Positions 16,790-25,929 of a DNA stretch of 64,000 nucleotides are shown piece by piece. Position numbers and translations under genes: made by a program. Numbering within the stretch: the first letter of the stretch is position 1; the number at the start of each line of letters is the position of its first letter. The notes below the pieces were generated by a model. It made no database searches. It worked only from the letters and a program-made list of their open reading frames with translations, and was not told the origin of the DNA. This DNA is from Vreelandella neptunia (GTDB lineage: Bacteria; Pseudomonadota; Gammaproteobacteria; Pseudomonadales; Halomonadaceae), in the NCBI RefSeq assembly GCF_022489065.1, contig NZ_JAKVTW010000001.1, positions 124,001 to 188,000 on the forward strand, read 5' to 3'.

Positions 16790-17659
16790 TTAACCGCGGC
16801 TGAGGGTAGTGCCTAGCAAGTGTTGAGCGCCAGGAACCAGCCAAACCGGGTCTAAGCGCGTATTGGCGGCTTCAACGCAGATAAAGTGGCGTGCAGCCTC
16901 GGCGGGTGTGTCGCTAGGAAGTTCATTGTTGGGGTGCCACACCACGGTGGAGTCGCTTGACTGCTTGCCAATGCGCAGGCTGCGCTCGCCATCGTTGAGC
17001 AGCACTGCCTCATTGGTATGGTAAATGCGGTCAACAGCACCCTGAACGGCCAGCGTACCCTGCTGTTCGGATTCCGCAAAGTCGCGCAGCTTGTCGAGAT
17101 AGCGCGCACCAGAAAGACCTTCCAAACGGCACTGATGAATATCGGCAACGGCGAGGTAGGTGTGTAGTGCGCCGCTGGTTTTAACCGGCGTTTCACCAAT
17201 ATTTTCGCTAATCAGCTCAACGTTTAGCCGCTGCGCATTGGCCTGTACCACTAAACGAGCGGTGAGCTGGGTATGCAGGCGCTGTTCGGGTGAGAGATGG
17301 ACTTCAATGCCTTCGGCGTGCTCATCGACAGCGTCTAAGCGCCAGCCAGCGTGGCGGGCAAGACCATGAAACGGGCCGTCACGGTCGGGGCTTTCATCGG
17401 CATAGCGCTCGTCGGCAAACCACGGCCAGCAGAGTGGGATGCCTCCGCGAATAGTCCCTGGCAACGCTTGGGGAGTAGGCGTCAGCCATAGCCAATCGGT
17501 ATCGTATGAAGGGCAGAAGTGAAGCACTTGAGCGCCCTGCAGGCTGATTGCCAACTCACCCCACGACATGTTGAAAAGCACCACGTCGCGGCCTTCCCAG
17601 TTGGCCGTTTGCTGGCCATCTGTGCTTTTAAGCAGTTGTTTGAGCGAGTCGGGAATCAT
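16790..17659 (-). CDS. yeaD: Glucose-6-phosphate 1-epimerase (D-hexose-6-phosphate mutarotase)
   Basis: Aldose 1-epimerase family enzyme of the YeaD type, 289 residues, which interconverts alpha and beta anomers of hexose 6-phosphates in the cytoplasm. The family motifs GGIPLCWPWF (around residue 92), DGPFHGLARHAGW with the catalytic-type His, and ALHTYLAVADI are present, and the C-terminus carries FICVEAANT. Pseudomonas carries a related mutarotase gene beside its gts glucose operon. Here it lies about 4.6 kb from gtsD, which is still consistent with glucose metabolism. Preceded by AAAGGAAA before ATG 17659. Confidence 0.9.
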   Translation of the reverse strand: MIPDSLKQLLKSTDGQQTANWEGRDVVLFNMSWGELAISLQGAQVLHFCPSYDTDWLWLTPTPQALPGTIRGGIPLCWPWFADERYADESPDRDGPFHGLARHAGWRLDAVDEHAEGIEVHLSPEQRLHTQLTARLVVQANAQRLNVELISENIGETPVKTSGALHTYLAVADIHQCRLEGLSGARYLDKLRDFAESEQQGTLAVQGAVDRIYHTNEAVLLNDGERSLRIGKQSSDSTVVWHPNNELPSDTPAEAARHFICVEAANTRLDPVWLVPGAQHLLGTTLSRG

Positions 17660-17791
17660 GAATTTTCCTTTAAGAGTTGCCGAGCTTCTACACTGATAGG
17701 CGCCGAACAGTAACGCTGTGTGCTATGGTAGAACAAGCACGACTGGTGGTAAAACACGTACTAGGGTACGTAGCTAAAACCCGTAATTGAG

Positions 17792-17820
17792 CTGGTACTT
17801 GTAATCGGTACTTGAACCAG
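17792..17820. repeat. Direct/inverted repeat upstream of the GlsB-like gene
   Basis: GGTACTTG occurs at 17794-17801 and 17807-17814, 13 bases apart, inside CTGGT...ACCAG (17792-17796 and 17816-17820). It sits about 25 bases before the start codon, next to an AT-rich TATTTAAAAT. This could be an operator. No known consensus was matched. Confidence 0.3.
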
Positions 17821-17844
17821 TATTTAAAATAGTAAGGAGACTAT

Positions 17845-18087
17845 ATGGGCTTTATTGCATGGTTAATCATTGGTGGTTTGGCTGGTTGGATAGCTGGCAA
17901 CATCATGCGTGGCGGCGGTTTCGGCATTCTGGGTAATATTGGTGTCGGTATCGTTGGTGCCGTTATTGGCGGTTTTTTGTTCAGCCTTTTAGGCCTCTCT
18001 TCCGGCGGCTTTATCGGTTCACTGGTAACGGCGATCGTGGGTGCCGTGGTGCTCTTGTGGGTGATTAGTAAGGTCAAAAAAGCGTAG
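17845..18087 (+). CDS. GlsB/YeaQ/YmgE-family stress response membrane protein
   Basis: 80 residues, small glycine-rich inner-membrane protein with three hydrophobic helices and the family hallmark GFIAWLIIGGLAGWIAGNIMRGGGFG at the N-terminus (split here by position: residues 2-27). The middle reads NIGVGIVGAVIGGFL. Family members (transglycosylase-associated Pfam family by name) are induced in acid, stationary-phase or general stress, but no enzyme activity is established. Shine-Dalgarno AAGGAG lies 5 bases before the ATG. Single gene ending in a good terminator. Confidence 0.88.
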   Translation: MGFIAWLIIGGLAGWIAGNIMRGGGFGILGNIGVGIVGAVIGGFLFSLLGLSSGGFIGSLVTAIVGAVVLLWVISKVKKA

Positions 18088-18113
18088 CAATTTAACTGTT
18101 ACTTGTTTGACGA

Positions 18114-18145
18114 CCGCCCGGCCTTGTGCCGGGCGGTGTCGTTTT
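18114..18145 (+). terminator. Rho-independent terminator of the GlsB-like gene
   Basis: CCGCCCGGC (18114-18122), loop CTTGT, GCCGGGCGG (18128-18136), then TGTCGTTTT. Confidence 0.85.
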
Positions 18146-18265
18146 ATACCGATGCTATCGGTGTTTCAGGCCACTTCCGTTACACTGGTCGGCTTTATTC
18201 TGCTTCTTTGCTGGTGGTGACCCTGTGTTAGTGGGTGGTGATACTATGCTTTTTCGAGGTGCCTC

Positions 18266-20731
18266 TTGATCGACGCGTTAAATGCCTGGTGGGCCCAACA
18301 GCTTGTGCTATGTGATTGGGCATTTACCCCTCATCCGCTGGCGGTCGATGCAGGCGCTGCTGAGCAGCGACTGCTGCAACTGGGAATTACCGACCGGGGA
18401 GAGCTGGCCGAGCAACTGTTTCACGGCTTGGGCGCCCCCGCAGGCCATGCCGATCGTCTATTGGGCGCTTTGGAGTGGGCAGCGCTTGCTGGCGCGGCGG
18501 GCTGGTTAGAGGCAGAACAGTCACGCGCCTGGGCTCACTATTTAACCCGTCGTATTACCAGTGATTACAGTGATTTGCGCGCATGGCTCGCCGACCTGCG
18601 CCGTGCCCTGGGGGCAAGAGGCTGGGAAGTGGGTGCAGACGATCGCTTTATGGATGCCTGCCAGGCGCTTGCCAATCTCGAAACCGATGGCGAAGGCGTC
18701 ACTTGGGAAGCCCTCGAAAATGCCTTGGCTAAACTTCCTCCCCCTGCGTCACTCTGGCCTCAACAGCCTCAGGCACAGAGCTGGCGGCTATGCGCGCTGT
18801 TTCGGCCAATCACTGTTTATCCTGCTAGCCATACCGACTGGCCCGACGCCACCGCGTGGCTGGCACACGTATGGGATGTTCATGACCGCGACGCCCTGCT
18901 GGGGGTAATGCTCTGGCTAGGCGCACAGGGAGAGCGACAGCGCTGGGATATCGAAGCCCGTGAACTGCTGAGCATGGATAACGCTCAGCGCATGGAGTGG
19001 CAGCGCAGCGTAGTCGAAGAGTCGCCCTACGCGCCCGTACTGAATAAATTTGTAACCCAGGGAGAACCGCTGGAGTGGGCAGCCTGGGATTGGCTTCGAC
19101 TTGTCGAGCTTGCCTGGGCGGGCGCTTGCTGCGGTTGGCTCAGTCAGGATGAGGCCGATGACCTGGCGGGACATGCCGCCGATTTGATCAGCCGCCGCTA
19201 CCATGATTGGTACGCCGTCCTTAACGCCTATGGGCGTGGACAGAGCCTGTTTGATGGCATTGACCGGCGCGGTAAAACTCCCAGTGAGCGGCACCAGTTA
19301 CTGCTGCACAGCGCTCACAGCCCCTGGAAACGGCCGCCGGGCGAACTCTTGGACGAACACACGCGGAAAGCATCTCAAACGCGTATTCGACAATGGCGCA
19401 ATACGTCCCATCACTGGCTGTTGGCATTGGCCAGCGTTCGCGAACCCGATGTAATGCTGCGTCAAATAGACCCGTCAGCTGCGCTGCCAGAAGAGCAGCG
19501 TGCCGATGCGGCGCTCTATTTGCAGGAGTCGCTGGGCCTGCACGCCGATGAAGGTGCTCATGCGTTGGCGCGCTACTGGCTACCCGCCCAGGCGCATCAT
19601 CTTAATCAACTGGCGGCTGACGCGGTGCATGGCGTTTTGCCGCCCTCGCAAAGTTGGTTTGGCCAACCGACTCCGGAAGAGCTTAAACAGCGTAATGCGG
19701 TTAAAGGGGTGAGCCGCCATGCGGCCACTATCCATATGGCCGAAAAATTCGCCTTCTATCTGCATATGTCCCTCGATAGCGGTTTACTGGATCGGGCGCC
19801 ATTAATGGAGTACGCCAGTGCGCTGCGCAGCTGTCTATGCCGTTTTTACCCCAACCCTAAACGCCTGTTAGACGCATGGTTTGCTTGGGAGAGCTGCCTG
19901 CCAGAGCCAGAGCATGCATCGTTAATCAATGAGATTGTTTGGCACATTGAAGACCCCGGTAGCCTGTTCCACTGGTTGGATTGGCGTCATGACGCCTGGT
20001 GTGAGCCGGGCAGTCGTCCCACGTTGAGCCACTTCACTGCCATGTCACTGGTGGGGCCACTTAACAGTGCCGTTTGGAGTGAACCACAGCCCGAGAGCGC
20101 CCGGGAGTGCGCTGAGATTCGTGAGTGGGTGGATAGCCACTATCATTTGAGCAGCGCTGGCGATATGCAGGAGTTCTTGACCTACATGCTCGAATCAGGC
20201 GACCGCCAGGAGTACCAGATTAATTACGCTCCTTACACGCTCAATCCAGAGCGTTTAAGCGCTGAAATCGCCATTCTTGAGTCTGGCGACTGTGCTGAAG
20301 ACGAGCGCCACCACTTGCTTCGTTTGCGCCGGGTGCGTGACAACGAGGATGGCTGTAATGAAGTCGATATGGCGGCCTGGGATATTGCTCAACTGGTCGA
20401 TCTGGCGATTGCCGCGCGGCAGCTAGGTTGGCTTGATAGTGCTGCGTTTGCCACTGTGCTGGATCGTGCTTATCAGCTGGCGGCGGACCACTATGCCGGA
20501 TGGCAGGAGTACGCCATGGGCATGTATGCAGGCTTCTCGTTTTTTATGGGCGAAACCCCAGAGCGGGAGAGCTTTTTAGCCGGTTTTCGTCAGGCGTTAG
20601 TGGCTTGGGTGTGTGGCGCGCCAGTTTTGGCCGGACCATGGGTGAGTCTCGATTTTCCGGGAAATAAACCGCGCCATTTCGCCCCACTGCATATTGATAC
20701 GCTGCCGGGCGATCAGCGTACGTTACATTGA
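18266..20731 (+). CDS. Large DUF1266-type repeat protein
   Basis: 821 residues, soluble, with no signal peptide or membrane helix, and unusually Trp-rich. At least two, probably three, copies of a DUF1266-like unit are visible. One is at residues about 272-330 (WDWLRLVELAWAGACCGWLS ... YHDWYAVLNAYGRGQ). A second is at about 702-762 (WDIAQLVDLAIAARQLGWLD ... YAGWQEYAMGMYAGF). A weaker one is at 67-115 (LEWAALAGAAGWLEAEQ ... YSDLRAWL). DUF1266 proteins such as E. coli YbeU/YbeR are shorter and have no known function, and the unit pattern (W-D-x-x-R/Q-L ... GWL ... F/Y-x-x-W) is the same. The start is TTG at 18266, with GAGG 6 bases before. It stands alone, followed by a lipoprotein gene 94 bases on. 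Function unknown. Confidence 0.75.
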   Translation: MIDALNAWWAQQLVLCDWAFTPHPLAVDAGAAEQRLLQLGITDRGELAEQLFHGLGAPAGHADRLLGALEWAALAGAAGWLEAEQSRAWAHYLTRRITSDYSDLRAWLADLRRALGARGWEVGADDRFMDACQALANLETDGEGVTWEALENALAKLPPPASLWPQQPQAQSWRLCALFRPITVYPASHTDWPDATAWLAHVWDVHDRDALLGVMLWLGAQGERQRWDIEARELLSMDNAQRMEWQRSVVEESPYAPVLNKFVTQGEPLEWAAWDWLRLVELAWAGACCGWLSQDEADDLAGHAADLISRRYHDWYAVLNAYGRGQSLFDGIDRRGKTPSERHQLLLHSAHSPWKRPPGELLDEHTRKASQTRIRQWRNTSHHWLLALASVREPDVMLRQIDPSAALPEEQRADAALYLQESLGLHADEGAHALARYWLPAQAHHLNQLAADAVHGVLPPSQSWFGQPTPEELKQRNAVKGVSRHAATIHMAEKFAFYLHMSLDSGLLDRAPLMEYASALRSCLCRFYPNPKRLLDAWFAWESCLPEPEHASLINEIVWHIEDPGSLFHWLDWRHDAWCEPGSRPTLSHFTAMSLVGPLNSAVWSEPQPESARECAEIREWVDSHYHLSSAGDMQEFLTYMLESGDRQEYQINYAPYTLNPERLSAEIAILESGDCAEDERHHLLRLRRVRDNEDGCNEVDMAAWDIAQLVDLAIAARQLGWLDSAAFATVLDRAYQLAADHYAGWQEYAMGMYAGFSFFMGETPERESFLAGFRQALVAWVCGAPVLAGPWVSLDFPGNKPRHFAPLHIDTLPGDQRTLH

Positions 20732-20825
20732 AGCTCGCCAAACATATGATAACTAGCTTATAGTCGTGCGTGGAAAAATGAGTTTTGTCATACCGACCCC
20801 CTATAAATGTCACGAGGTTAATCGC

Positions 20826-21455
20826 ATGGTTGCGTTGCCACGCCCCGCTGTGACCGCTGTCCGTGTTGTAAGTGTTTGTTTTATAGTTACATTGGTTTCT
20901 GGCTGCGCAGGTTCTTCTCGACAGAGTAATATGCAGGCTCCAGAGAATTACTTCTCCATGTCGTTGCCGGGAATGGGGGCGAATCCGCAAATGTCGCCGA
21001 TTGACCCCATCAATGCGCAATTGCGTAGTCTGCAAGTACCGCCACCAACAGTGGTTCGTGAGGCGCTGCTGGCCCAGCATCAGCGTTGGGCAGGAACGCC
21101 TTACCGGATTGGCGGCACGTCAGAACGAGGCATTGACTGCTCCGCCCTGGTACGCAATGTTTATCGTGACACCTTTAATTTAGAGCTTCCGCGTTCCACT
21201 AGTGGGCAAGTGCACGAGGGACGCCCGATCGACCGCCAAGAGCTGCAGGCGGGCGATCTGGTGTTCTTCAGCCCACCAGGTCGATATAACCACGTCGGCA
21301 TTTATGTCGGTAATGGCTATTTTCTGCATGCCTCGACCTCTAAAGGGGTGATTATTTCCAGCCTGGATAATAGTTATTGGCGGCGCCACTACTGGCAGGC
21401 ACGCCGTGCGCTGGAGCCAACGCATTTGGCCCAGTTAGGCGGAAGTGTTTTCTAG
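20826..21455 (+). CDS. NlpC/P60-family lipoprotein, predicted peptidoglycan endopeptidase
   Basis: Lipoprotein with basic N-terminus, hydrophobic core and lipobox LVSG-C (Cys27), followed by a linker of about 60 residues. The NlpC/P60 domain spans about 85-200, with catalytic Cys in GIDCSALVRN, His in YNHVGIYVG and a downstream HASTSKG. It probably cuts stem-peptide cross-links (D-Glu/mDAP bonds) in the periplasm, like E. coli MepS/MepH. ATG 20826 is preferred to in-frame codons up to 20766 because it gives a proper lipoprotein signal and has GAGG upstream. Confidence 0.88.
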   Translation: MVALPRPAVTAVRVVSVCFIVTLVSGCAGSSRQSNMQAPENYFSMSLPGMGANPQMSPIDPINAQLRSLQVPPPTVVREALLAQHQRWAGTPYRIGGTSERGIDCSALVRNVYRDTFNLELPRSTSGQVHEGRPIDRQELQAGDLVFFSPPGRYNHVGIYVGNGYFLHASTSKGVIISSLDNSYWRRHYWQARRALEPTHLAQLGGSVF

Positions 21456-21485
21456 TCGTCAGGCCTCTAACTATTTAGGAATGGA

Positions 21486-22676
21486 ATGATTGAAGCCAAA
21501 ACGCGCGCCTGGTGGCGCGCTACCTTGGCGCTCTGCCTAGGCTCATTTCTTGTTTTTATTAACCTCTATGCACCGCAGCCGCTGCTGCCTGGGTTGAAGG
21601 AGACTTACGACGTCTCGACCTTGGGTGTCAGCCTGCTCATGTCCGTCTCAACTCTCTCTTTAGCCTTGGCGCTGCTGGTATTCGGGCCGCTTTCGGATGC
21701 TATTGGCCGCGAAGGCATTATGCGCATAACGCTGCTACTTGCAGGCGGCTGCTCGCTCGCATTGGCCTTCGCGCCCACCTTTGAAAGCTTGCTGCTGCTA
21801 CGCCTGGTGCAGGGGTTTGTGCTGGGAGGGCTGCCCGCCGTAGCAATCGCCTGGATGGGCGATGAGTTTGAGAAGCCTGCGCTATTAAGTGCCGTGGGGC
21901 TCTATATTGGCGCTAATTCACTCGGCGGTATTAGTGGGCGTATCGTTGGTGGTGCCGCTGCCGAAATAGGTGGCCCCACTGCTGCATTTCTTGCGGTAGG
22001 CATCATGACGCTCCTTGGCTGCGTGATATTTTGGCGTCTGTTACCTGATAGCCGCGCTTTTACTCCCCAGCGATTTGAGTTGCGCAAAGCGGCCAGCGAT
22101 TTAGGTAATCATCTGCGCACGCCTGTGCTGCTTGCCGCGTACTGCTTGGGTGGCATCAATTTCCTGATCTTCATCAACCAGTACAGCTATATCACCTTCC
22201 GGTTAGCGGCGGCGCCCTATCAGCTGGCTGCCAGTGGTTTGGGGCTGATTTTCTTGACCTATCTAGGCGGCACCTTTGGTTCGATGATTTCGGGGCGCTT
22301 GGCCGGTCGGTTTTCGCCTGCCGCGTGCATGATGATGGGGGTGATGATTTTAATGCTTGGCACGGCGATCACCTTATCGGATTCACTGGTGCTGATAATT
22401 GTTGGCTTAACCGTCAATGCTTTTGGTTTTTTCCTGGCGCATTCGTTGGCGTCTAGTTGGGTAGGGCGTTATGCCCAGGGTGCCCGGGGCAGTGCCTCGG
22501 CGCTTTATCTGGTGTTTTACTACATGGGGGCCAGTTTGGGCGGCTTCTGGCTGGAGCCATTCTGGCGCTGGGCCGGCTGGACAGGGGTGAGCATTGGCTC
22601 GTGGTTACTGCTGAGTATCACCCTGATGATTGCTTTCGGCCTGTGGCGTTTTGAGCGTCGCCAGGCGGTTAACTAA
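21486..22676 (+). CDS. MFS exporter, YnfM/arabinose-efflux type
   Basis: 396 residues, twelve predicted helices, inner membrane. The MFS motif A between helices 2 and 3 is present (GPLSDAIGREGIM) and helices 4-5 carry GFVLGGLPAVAIAWMGDEF. The sequence belongs to the DHA1-like group that includes E. coli YnfM. The substrate is not determinable. Shine-Dalgarno AGGA lies 5 bases before ATG 21486. It ends 10 bases before the convergent nikE gene, with no clear terminator in between. Confidence 0.88.
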   Translation: MIEAKTRAWWRATLALCLGSFLVFINLYAPQPLLPGLKETYDVSTLGVSLLMSVSTLSLALALLVFGPLSDAIGREGIMRITLLLAGGCSLALAFAPTFESLLLLRLVQGFVLGGLPAVAIAWMGDEFEKPALLSAVGLYIGANSLGGISGRIVGGAAAEIGGPTAAFLAVGIMTLLGCVIFWRLLPDSRAFTPQRFELRKAASDLGNHLRTPVLLAAYCLGGINFLIFINQYSYITFRLAAAPYQLAASGLGLIFLTYLGGTFGSMISGRLAGRFSPAACMMMGVMILMLGTAITLSDSLVLIIVGLTVNAFGFFLAHSLASSWVGRYAQGARGSASALYLVFYYMGASLGGFWLEPFWRWAGWTGVSIGSWLLLSITLMIAFGLWRFERRQAVN

Positions 22677-22686
22677 CTTTCATCAA

Positions 22687-23301
22687 CTACCATGGCGTCA
22701 GTTGACCACCGCTTAAATGGAAACGCTGTGGGCAAAGCCGTTCCAGTAGTGCGCTGTCGTGACTAATCACCAGTACGCCAAGCTGGCGTTGTGCCGCCTC
22801 CTGTTTTAGCGCCTGCCAAAGCTCAACCTGGGTAATCGGGTCGAGCATGGTGGATATCTCATCGGCGACCAGAAAGCGTACCTCTGGCGCTAGCGCCCGC
22901 AATACGCATACCCGTTGGAGCTCTCCCCCTGATAGCGATTGTGGCAGGCGGGAAAGCCACTTTTCCTGCAGGCCAAACGCTTGGCACTGCGCGTTAGAAG
23001 GCGTCCATGCTTCGCGTAAAATCTTGGCTACTCGCCAGCGGGGGTTCACCGCCAGCTCCGGCGATTGGGGTAGCCACTGCACAGGTTGCACGCCGCTTTT
23101 GGGCAGCGCAGCGCCATCCAGGGTGACACTGCCCGCCTGGGGCGCCAAATAGCCCGCCAACAGCTTCCCCAGCGTTGATTTGCCCGCCCCGGAGTCGCCG
23201 CTTATGCCTACCCACTGCCCCGCGCTCAGCGTTAGCGACGCCGCTTGTAGCAGGGGGACGCCGGGTGAAAACTGAAAGCTAAGCTGGTGCGCTTTAAGCA
23301 A
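22687..23301 (-). CDS. nikE: Nickel ABC transporter ATP-binding protein 2
   Basis: ATPase of the peptide/nickel (Opp/Dpp/Nik) class, 204 residues. Walker A GDSGAGKSTLGK, Q loop WLPQSPELAVNP, signature SLSGGELQRVCVLRAL, Walker B FLVADEIS and switch His VISHD are all present. It is shorter than E. coli NikE (268) because it lacks the C-terminal oligopeptide/dipeptide extension, as is common in this subgroup. It overlaps nikD by 8 bases and is last in the operon nikABCDE. Assignment to nickel rests on the NikR operator and adjacent nikR. Confidence 0.82.
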   Translation of the reverse strand: MLKAHQLSFQFSPGVPLLQAASLTLSAGQWVGISGDSGAGKSTLGKLLAGYLAPQAGSVTLDGAALPKSGVQPVQWLPQSPELAVNPRWRVAKILREAWTPSNAQCQAFGLQEKWLSRLPQSLSGGELQRVCVLRALAPEVRFLVADEISTMLDPITQVELWQALKQEAAQRQLGVLVISHDSALLERLCPQRFHLSGGQLTPW

Positions 23302-24130
23302 CGCTCACCCCCTGTTTATCTTTGCTGATTGTCGCCGTTGTAAAAGCGTTGTCCGGCAGCGCCAGCCACAGAGCCTGTGAATAGCCGTGATTAAGCGAAG
23401 TGCCATCGTCTTGAAAAGCGCAGGCGAGGGCAGTTTCGACCTGCTTGCCGTCTCGCATGATGGTAACTCGGTCGGCAACTGGCAGGGCGTGGCGCAGGTC
23501 ATGGGTAATCAAGATCACCGTTTTGCCTTGGTCAGCCAGCCCGCGCAGCGCGTCCAACACTCGCTGGCGCTGGTGCGGGTCCAGGCCGACAGTGGGTTCG
23601 TCGGCAATTACTAACTGCGCTTGACTCACGTGTGCCATGGCCGTTAACACGCGACGAGCCATGCCGCCGGAAAGCTCATGGGCGTAGGCCTGCTGTGCTT
23701 GTGTGTCTAATTGGTAATGGTCAAGGGCGCGTTGGGCAGCATGCCGGGCACCGGTCGAGGGTTGCCCGGCACGCTGGGCCGCCCAGGTCACTTGGCGGTG
23801 AGTGCGCACCAGCGGATCCAAGGCACTCAACGACTGGGGAATAAGTGCCAGCTCGCGGCCGCGAAGCTGACGCTGGCGAACGGCATCAAGCGGTTTTTCC
23901 TGATAGTTCAGCTGTCCACTTAAACGGGCAGCAGGCGGTAATAAGCCCATAATCGCGTAGGCCAGCAGGCTTTTTCCAGCGCCTGACGCGCCCACCACCG
24001 CATGTACCTCACCTGCCGAAATTTGCAGCGTTAAGTCATCCAGGCAGGTGGCCCAGCGGCGTTTCCACCATGAGGCATGGCCATGGGCATAGTAGGGCAA
24101 TTGAAGAGTTAAATGGTCGATAGTGAGCAT
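23294..24130 (-). CDS. nikD: Nickel ABC transporter ATP-binding protein 1
   Basis: First ATPase of the importer, 278 residues. Walker A GASGAGKSLLAYAIMG, Q loop LIPQSLSALDP (the LDP string is typical of the Dpp/Nik class), signature ELSGGMARRVLTAMA with an unusual Met after GG, Walker B LVIADEPTVGLDP and switch His LITHD. It begins 9 bases after the permease gene nikC and overlaps nikE by 8, so it is part of one polycistronic message. Confidence 0.84.
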   Translation of the reverse strand: MLTIDHLTLQLPYYAHGHASWWKRRWATCLDDLTLQISAGEVHAVVGASGAGKSLLAYAIMGLLPPAARLSGQLNYQEKPLDAVRQRQLRGRELALIPQSLSALDPLVRTHRQVTWAAQRAGQPSTGARHAAQRALDHYQLDTQAQQAYAHELSGGMARRVLTAMAHVSQAQLVIADEPTVGLDPHQRQRVLDALRGLADQGKTVILITHDLRHALPVADRVTIMRDGKQVETALACAFQDDGTSLNHGYSQALWLALPDNAFTTATISKDKQGVSVA

Positions 24131-24139
24131 CGCGGCCTC

Positions 24140-24940
24140 CTAAAGTGCCCGGCGCAGTTGTCTGGAAAGGCGTTCGAAACCAAGCACCATCAGCAGTAGC
24201 GCCAAACCTGGAAATACCCCCAGCCACCAATAACCGCCGCTTAAATAGCGCATGGCGTCGGCCAGTAGCACGCCAATAGCCGGCTGGCTGGGGCTCAGGC
24301 CAAAGCCTAAAAAGGTTAACGCGGCTTCATGCAGAATGGCGTGGGGAAACAACAGCAGTGCACCAACCAAGCAGTGGGGCAGCAAGTGAGGGAGTAAATG
24401 GCCGTGGAGCACAAACCAGCGTGATTTCCCAAAGGCGCGAGACATACGCACATAGGGGGCTTGGCGTAACTGCCAAAGCTCCGCGCGCAGTACACGGGCC
24501 AAACTAGGCCAGTGGGTAACGGCCACGGCAATAATCACCGCCTGGGTGCCGCCGCCCAGCGCAAAGGCGATCAGCATTAACAAAATCAGGTGCGGTACGC
24601 TGAGCAGCGTATCAATCAGCAGGCTCACCAGCGCATCCAGCCGAGACGACAGCGTGGCTAGCGCTGCCAAACTCAGTGCAATCAGCGTGCTAAGGATAGC
24701 GGCCAGAGAGCCCACCCAAAAGCTCAGCGCCAGACCGGCCAGAGTGCGCGCCCATAGCTCACGCCCTAAGGCATCGGTGCCTAGCCAGTGATCAACACTG
24801 GGTGGGGCTAATCGGGCTTCAAACTGCATCTGCTGAGGTGTATCACCCAGCAGCCATTGGCTGGCGATCAGCCCGATTACCAGCAGGCCGGTGACCACCA
24901 AGCTGATTGCGGCGCGAAGGCGCGGCTGGGGCTGCCTCAT
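24140..24940 (-). CDS. nikC: Nickel ABC transporter permease C
   Basis: Inner-membrane permease of the DppC/NikC group, 266 residues, five to six helices. It starts with a short basic tail and first helix (LVVTGLLVIGLIASQWLLG), then the periplasmic HWLGTDALGRELWART string that defines the DppC family. The EAA loop is around SRAFGKSRWFVLHGHLLPHLLPH. It overlaps nikB by 4 bases (ATGA), showing translational coupling. Confidence 0.85.
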   Translation of the reverse strand: MRQPQPRLRAAISLVVTGLLVIGLIASQWLLGDTPQQMQFEARLAPPSVDHWLGTDALGRELWARTLAGLALSFWVGSLAAILSTLIALSLAALATLSSRLDALVSLLIDTLLSVPHLILLMLIAFALGGGTQAVIIAVAVTHWPSLARVLRAELWQLRQAPYVRMSRAFGKSRWFVLHGHLLPHLLPHCLVGALLLFPHAILHEAALTFLGFGLSPSQPAIGVLLADAMRYLSGGYWWLGVFPGLALLLMVLGFERLSRQLRRAL

Positions 24941-25929
24941 GTGCCTTCCACCTTAATACGTGGATCGATAACGCCATAAAGCGTATCGGCGAGCATATTG
25001 CCGAGGCTCACAAACAGTGCGGTAAATAGCGCTATGCCTAACAGCAGAGGAACGTCACTGCGTAGGCCCGCTGCCACCGTGGCTTGGCCTAAACCGGGGT
25101 AGGCAAAAACGTGTTCGATCAAAATAGAGCCGCCGAAGAGTTCGCCTAGGGAGGCAAACGCCAAGGTGATCGCCGGTAAACTGGCGTGGCGAAGACCGTG
25201 GCGCCAGGCCACATCAATCCGACTCGCGCCTTGAGCAAAAGCATGGGTAGCAATATCTGAGCGCATTAACTCCAGCATGCGGGCACGGGTGTGCAAGGTA
25301 ATGTTGGCGATGCCCAGCAGTGCCAAGGTGGCGACCGGTAAGAGTAGATGATGCAATCGGGTGACGAGGGTGACGTCTTGATTCAAGACCCCGACTGGCC
25401 CTGCGCAACAGGTCGGTGTCCAACCCAGCGTTACCGAAAATAGCAGGACGGCGAGTATTGCCAGCCAGAAGGCGGGCGTGGATGCGGTAATAAAGGCGTA
25501 GGTGCTGATAGCCTTATCCAGTTTGGTACCCTCTTTGGCGCCGGCCACAACGCCAAGGCTAAACCCGAGCAGTGCTGAAAGTAGCCAGGCGCTGCCCAGA
25601 AGCATAACCGAGCGCTGAAATCGCTGAGCGATGACCTCACTAACCGGCTGGTTATACACATGGCTCCAGCCTAAATCACCGCTGACTAGTTGACGCAGCC
25701 AGTGCCCAAACTGAACGACAGCTGGTTCGTCAAACCCCCAGCGCTGGGCAATTAGGGCGCGCTGCTCAGGGCTTACTTGCGCCATCTGTGGGCCTAAATA
25801 GGCATCAACGGGATCGATGGGCGACACCATCATTAACCCAAAGGACACCAGTGCCACGCATAGCAGTACCAGTGCAAGACGTACCAGGCGCTTGGCTATA
25901 CGCCGGATTACTCGCACGTCCAGCGCCAC
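24937..25929 (-). CDS. nikB: Nickel ABC transporter permease B
   Basis: Inner-membrane permease of the DppB/NikB group, 330 residues. The N-terminal helix (LVRLALVLLCVALVSFGLMM) is followed by SPIDPVDAYLGPQMAQVSPEQ and a periplasmic segment ending GDLGWSHVYNQPV, as usual for DppB proteins. The EAA loop is GASRIDVAWRHGLRHASLP. Its start codon lies 22 bases inside the end of nikA. The TPTCCAGPVG segment has a Cys pair on a periplasmic loop, uncommon in this family and a possible metal contact (inference). Confidence 0.85.
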   Translation of the reverse strand: MALDVRVIRRIAKRLVRLALVLLCVALVSFGLMMVSPIDPVDAYLGPQMAQVSPEQRALIAQRWGFDEPAVVQFGHWLRQLVSGDLGWSHVYNQPVSEVIAQRFQRSVMLLGSAWLLSALLGFSLGVVAGAKEGTKLDKAISTYAFITASTPAFWLAILAVLLFSVTLGWTPTCCAGPVGVLNQDVTLVTRLHHLLLPVATLALLGIANITLHTRARMLELMRSDIATHAFAQGASRIDVAWRHGLRHASLPAITLAFASLGELFGGSILIEHVFAYPGLGQATVAAGLRSDVPLLLGIALFTALFVSLGNMLADTLYGVIDPRIKVEGT

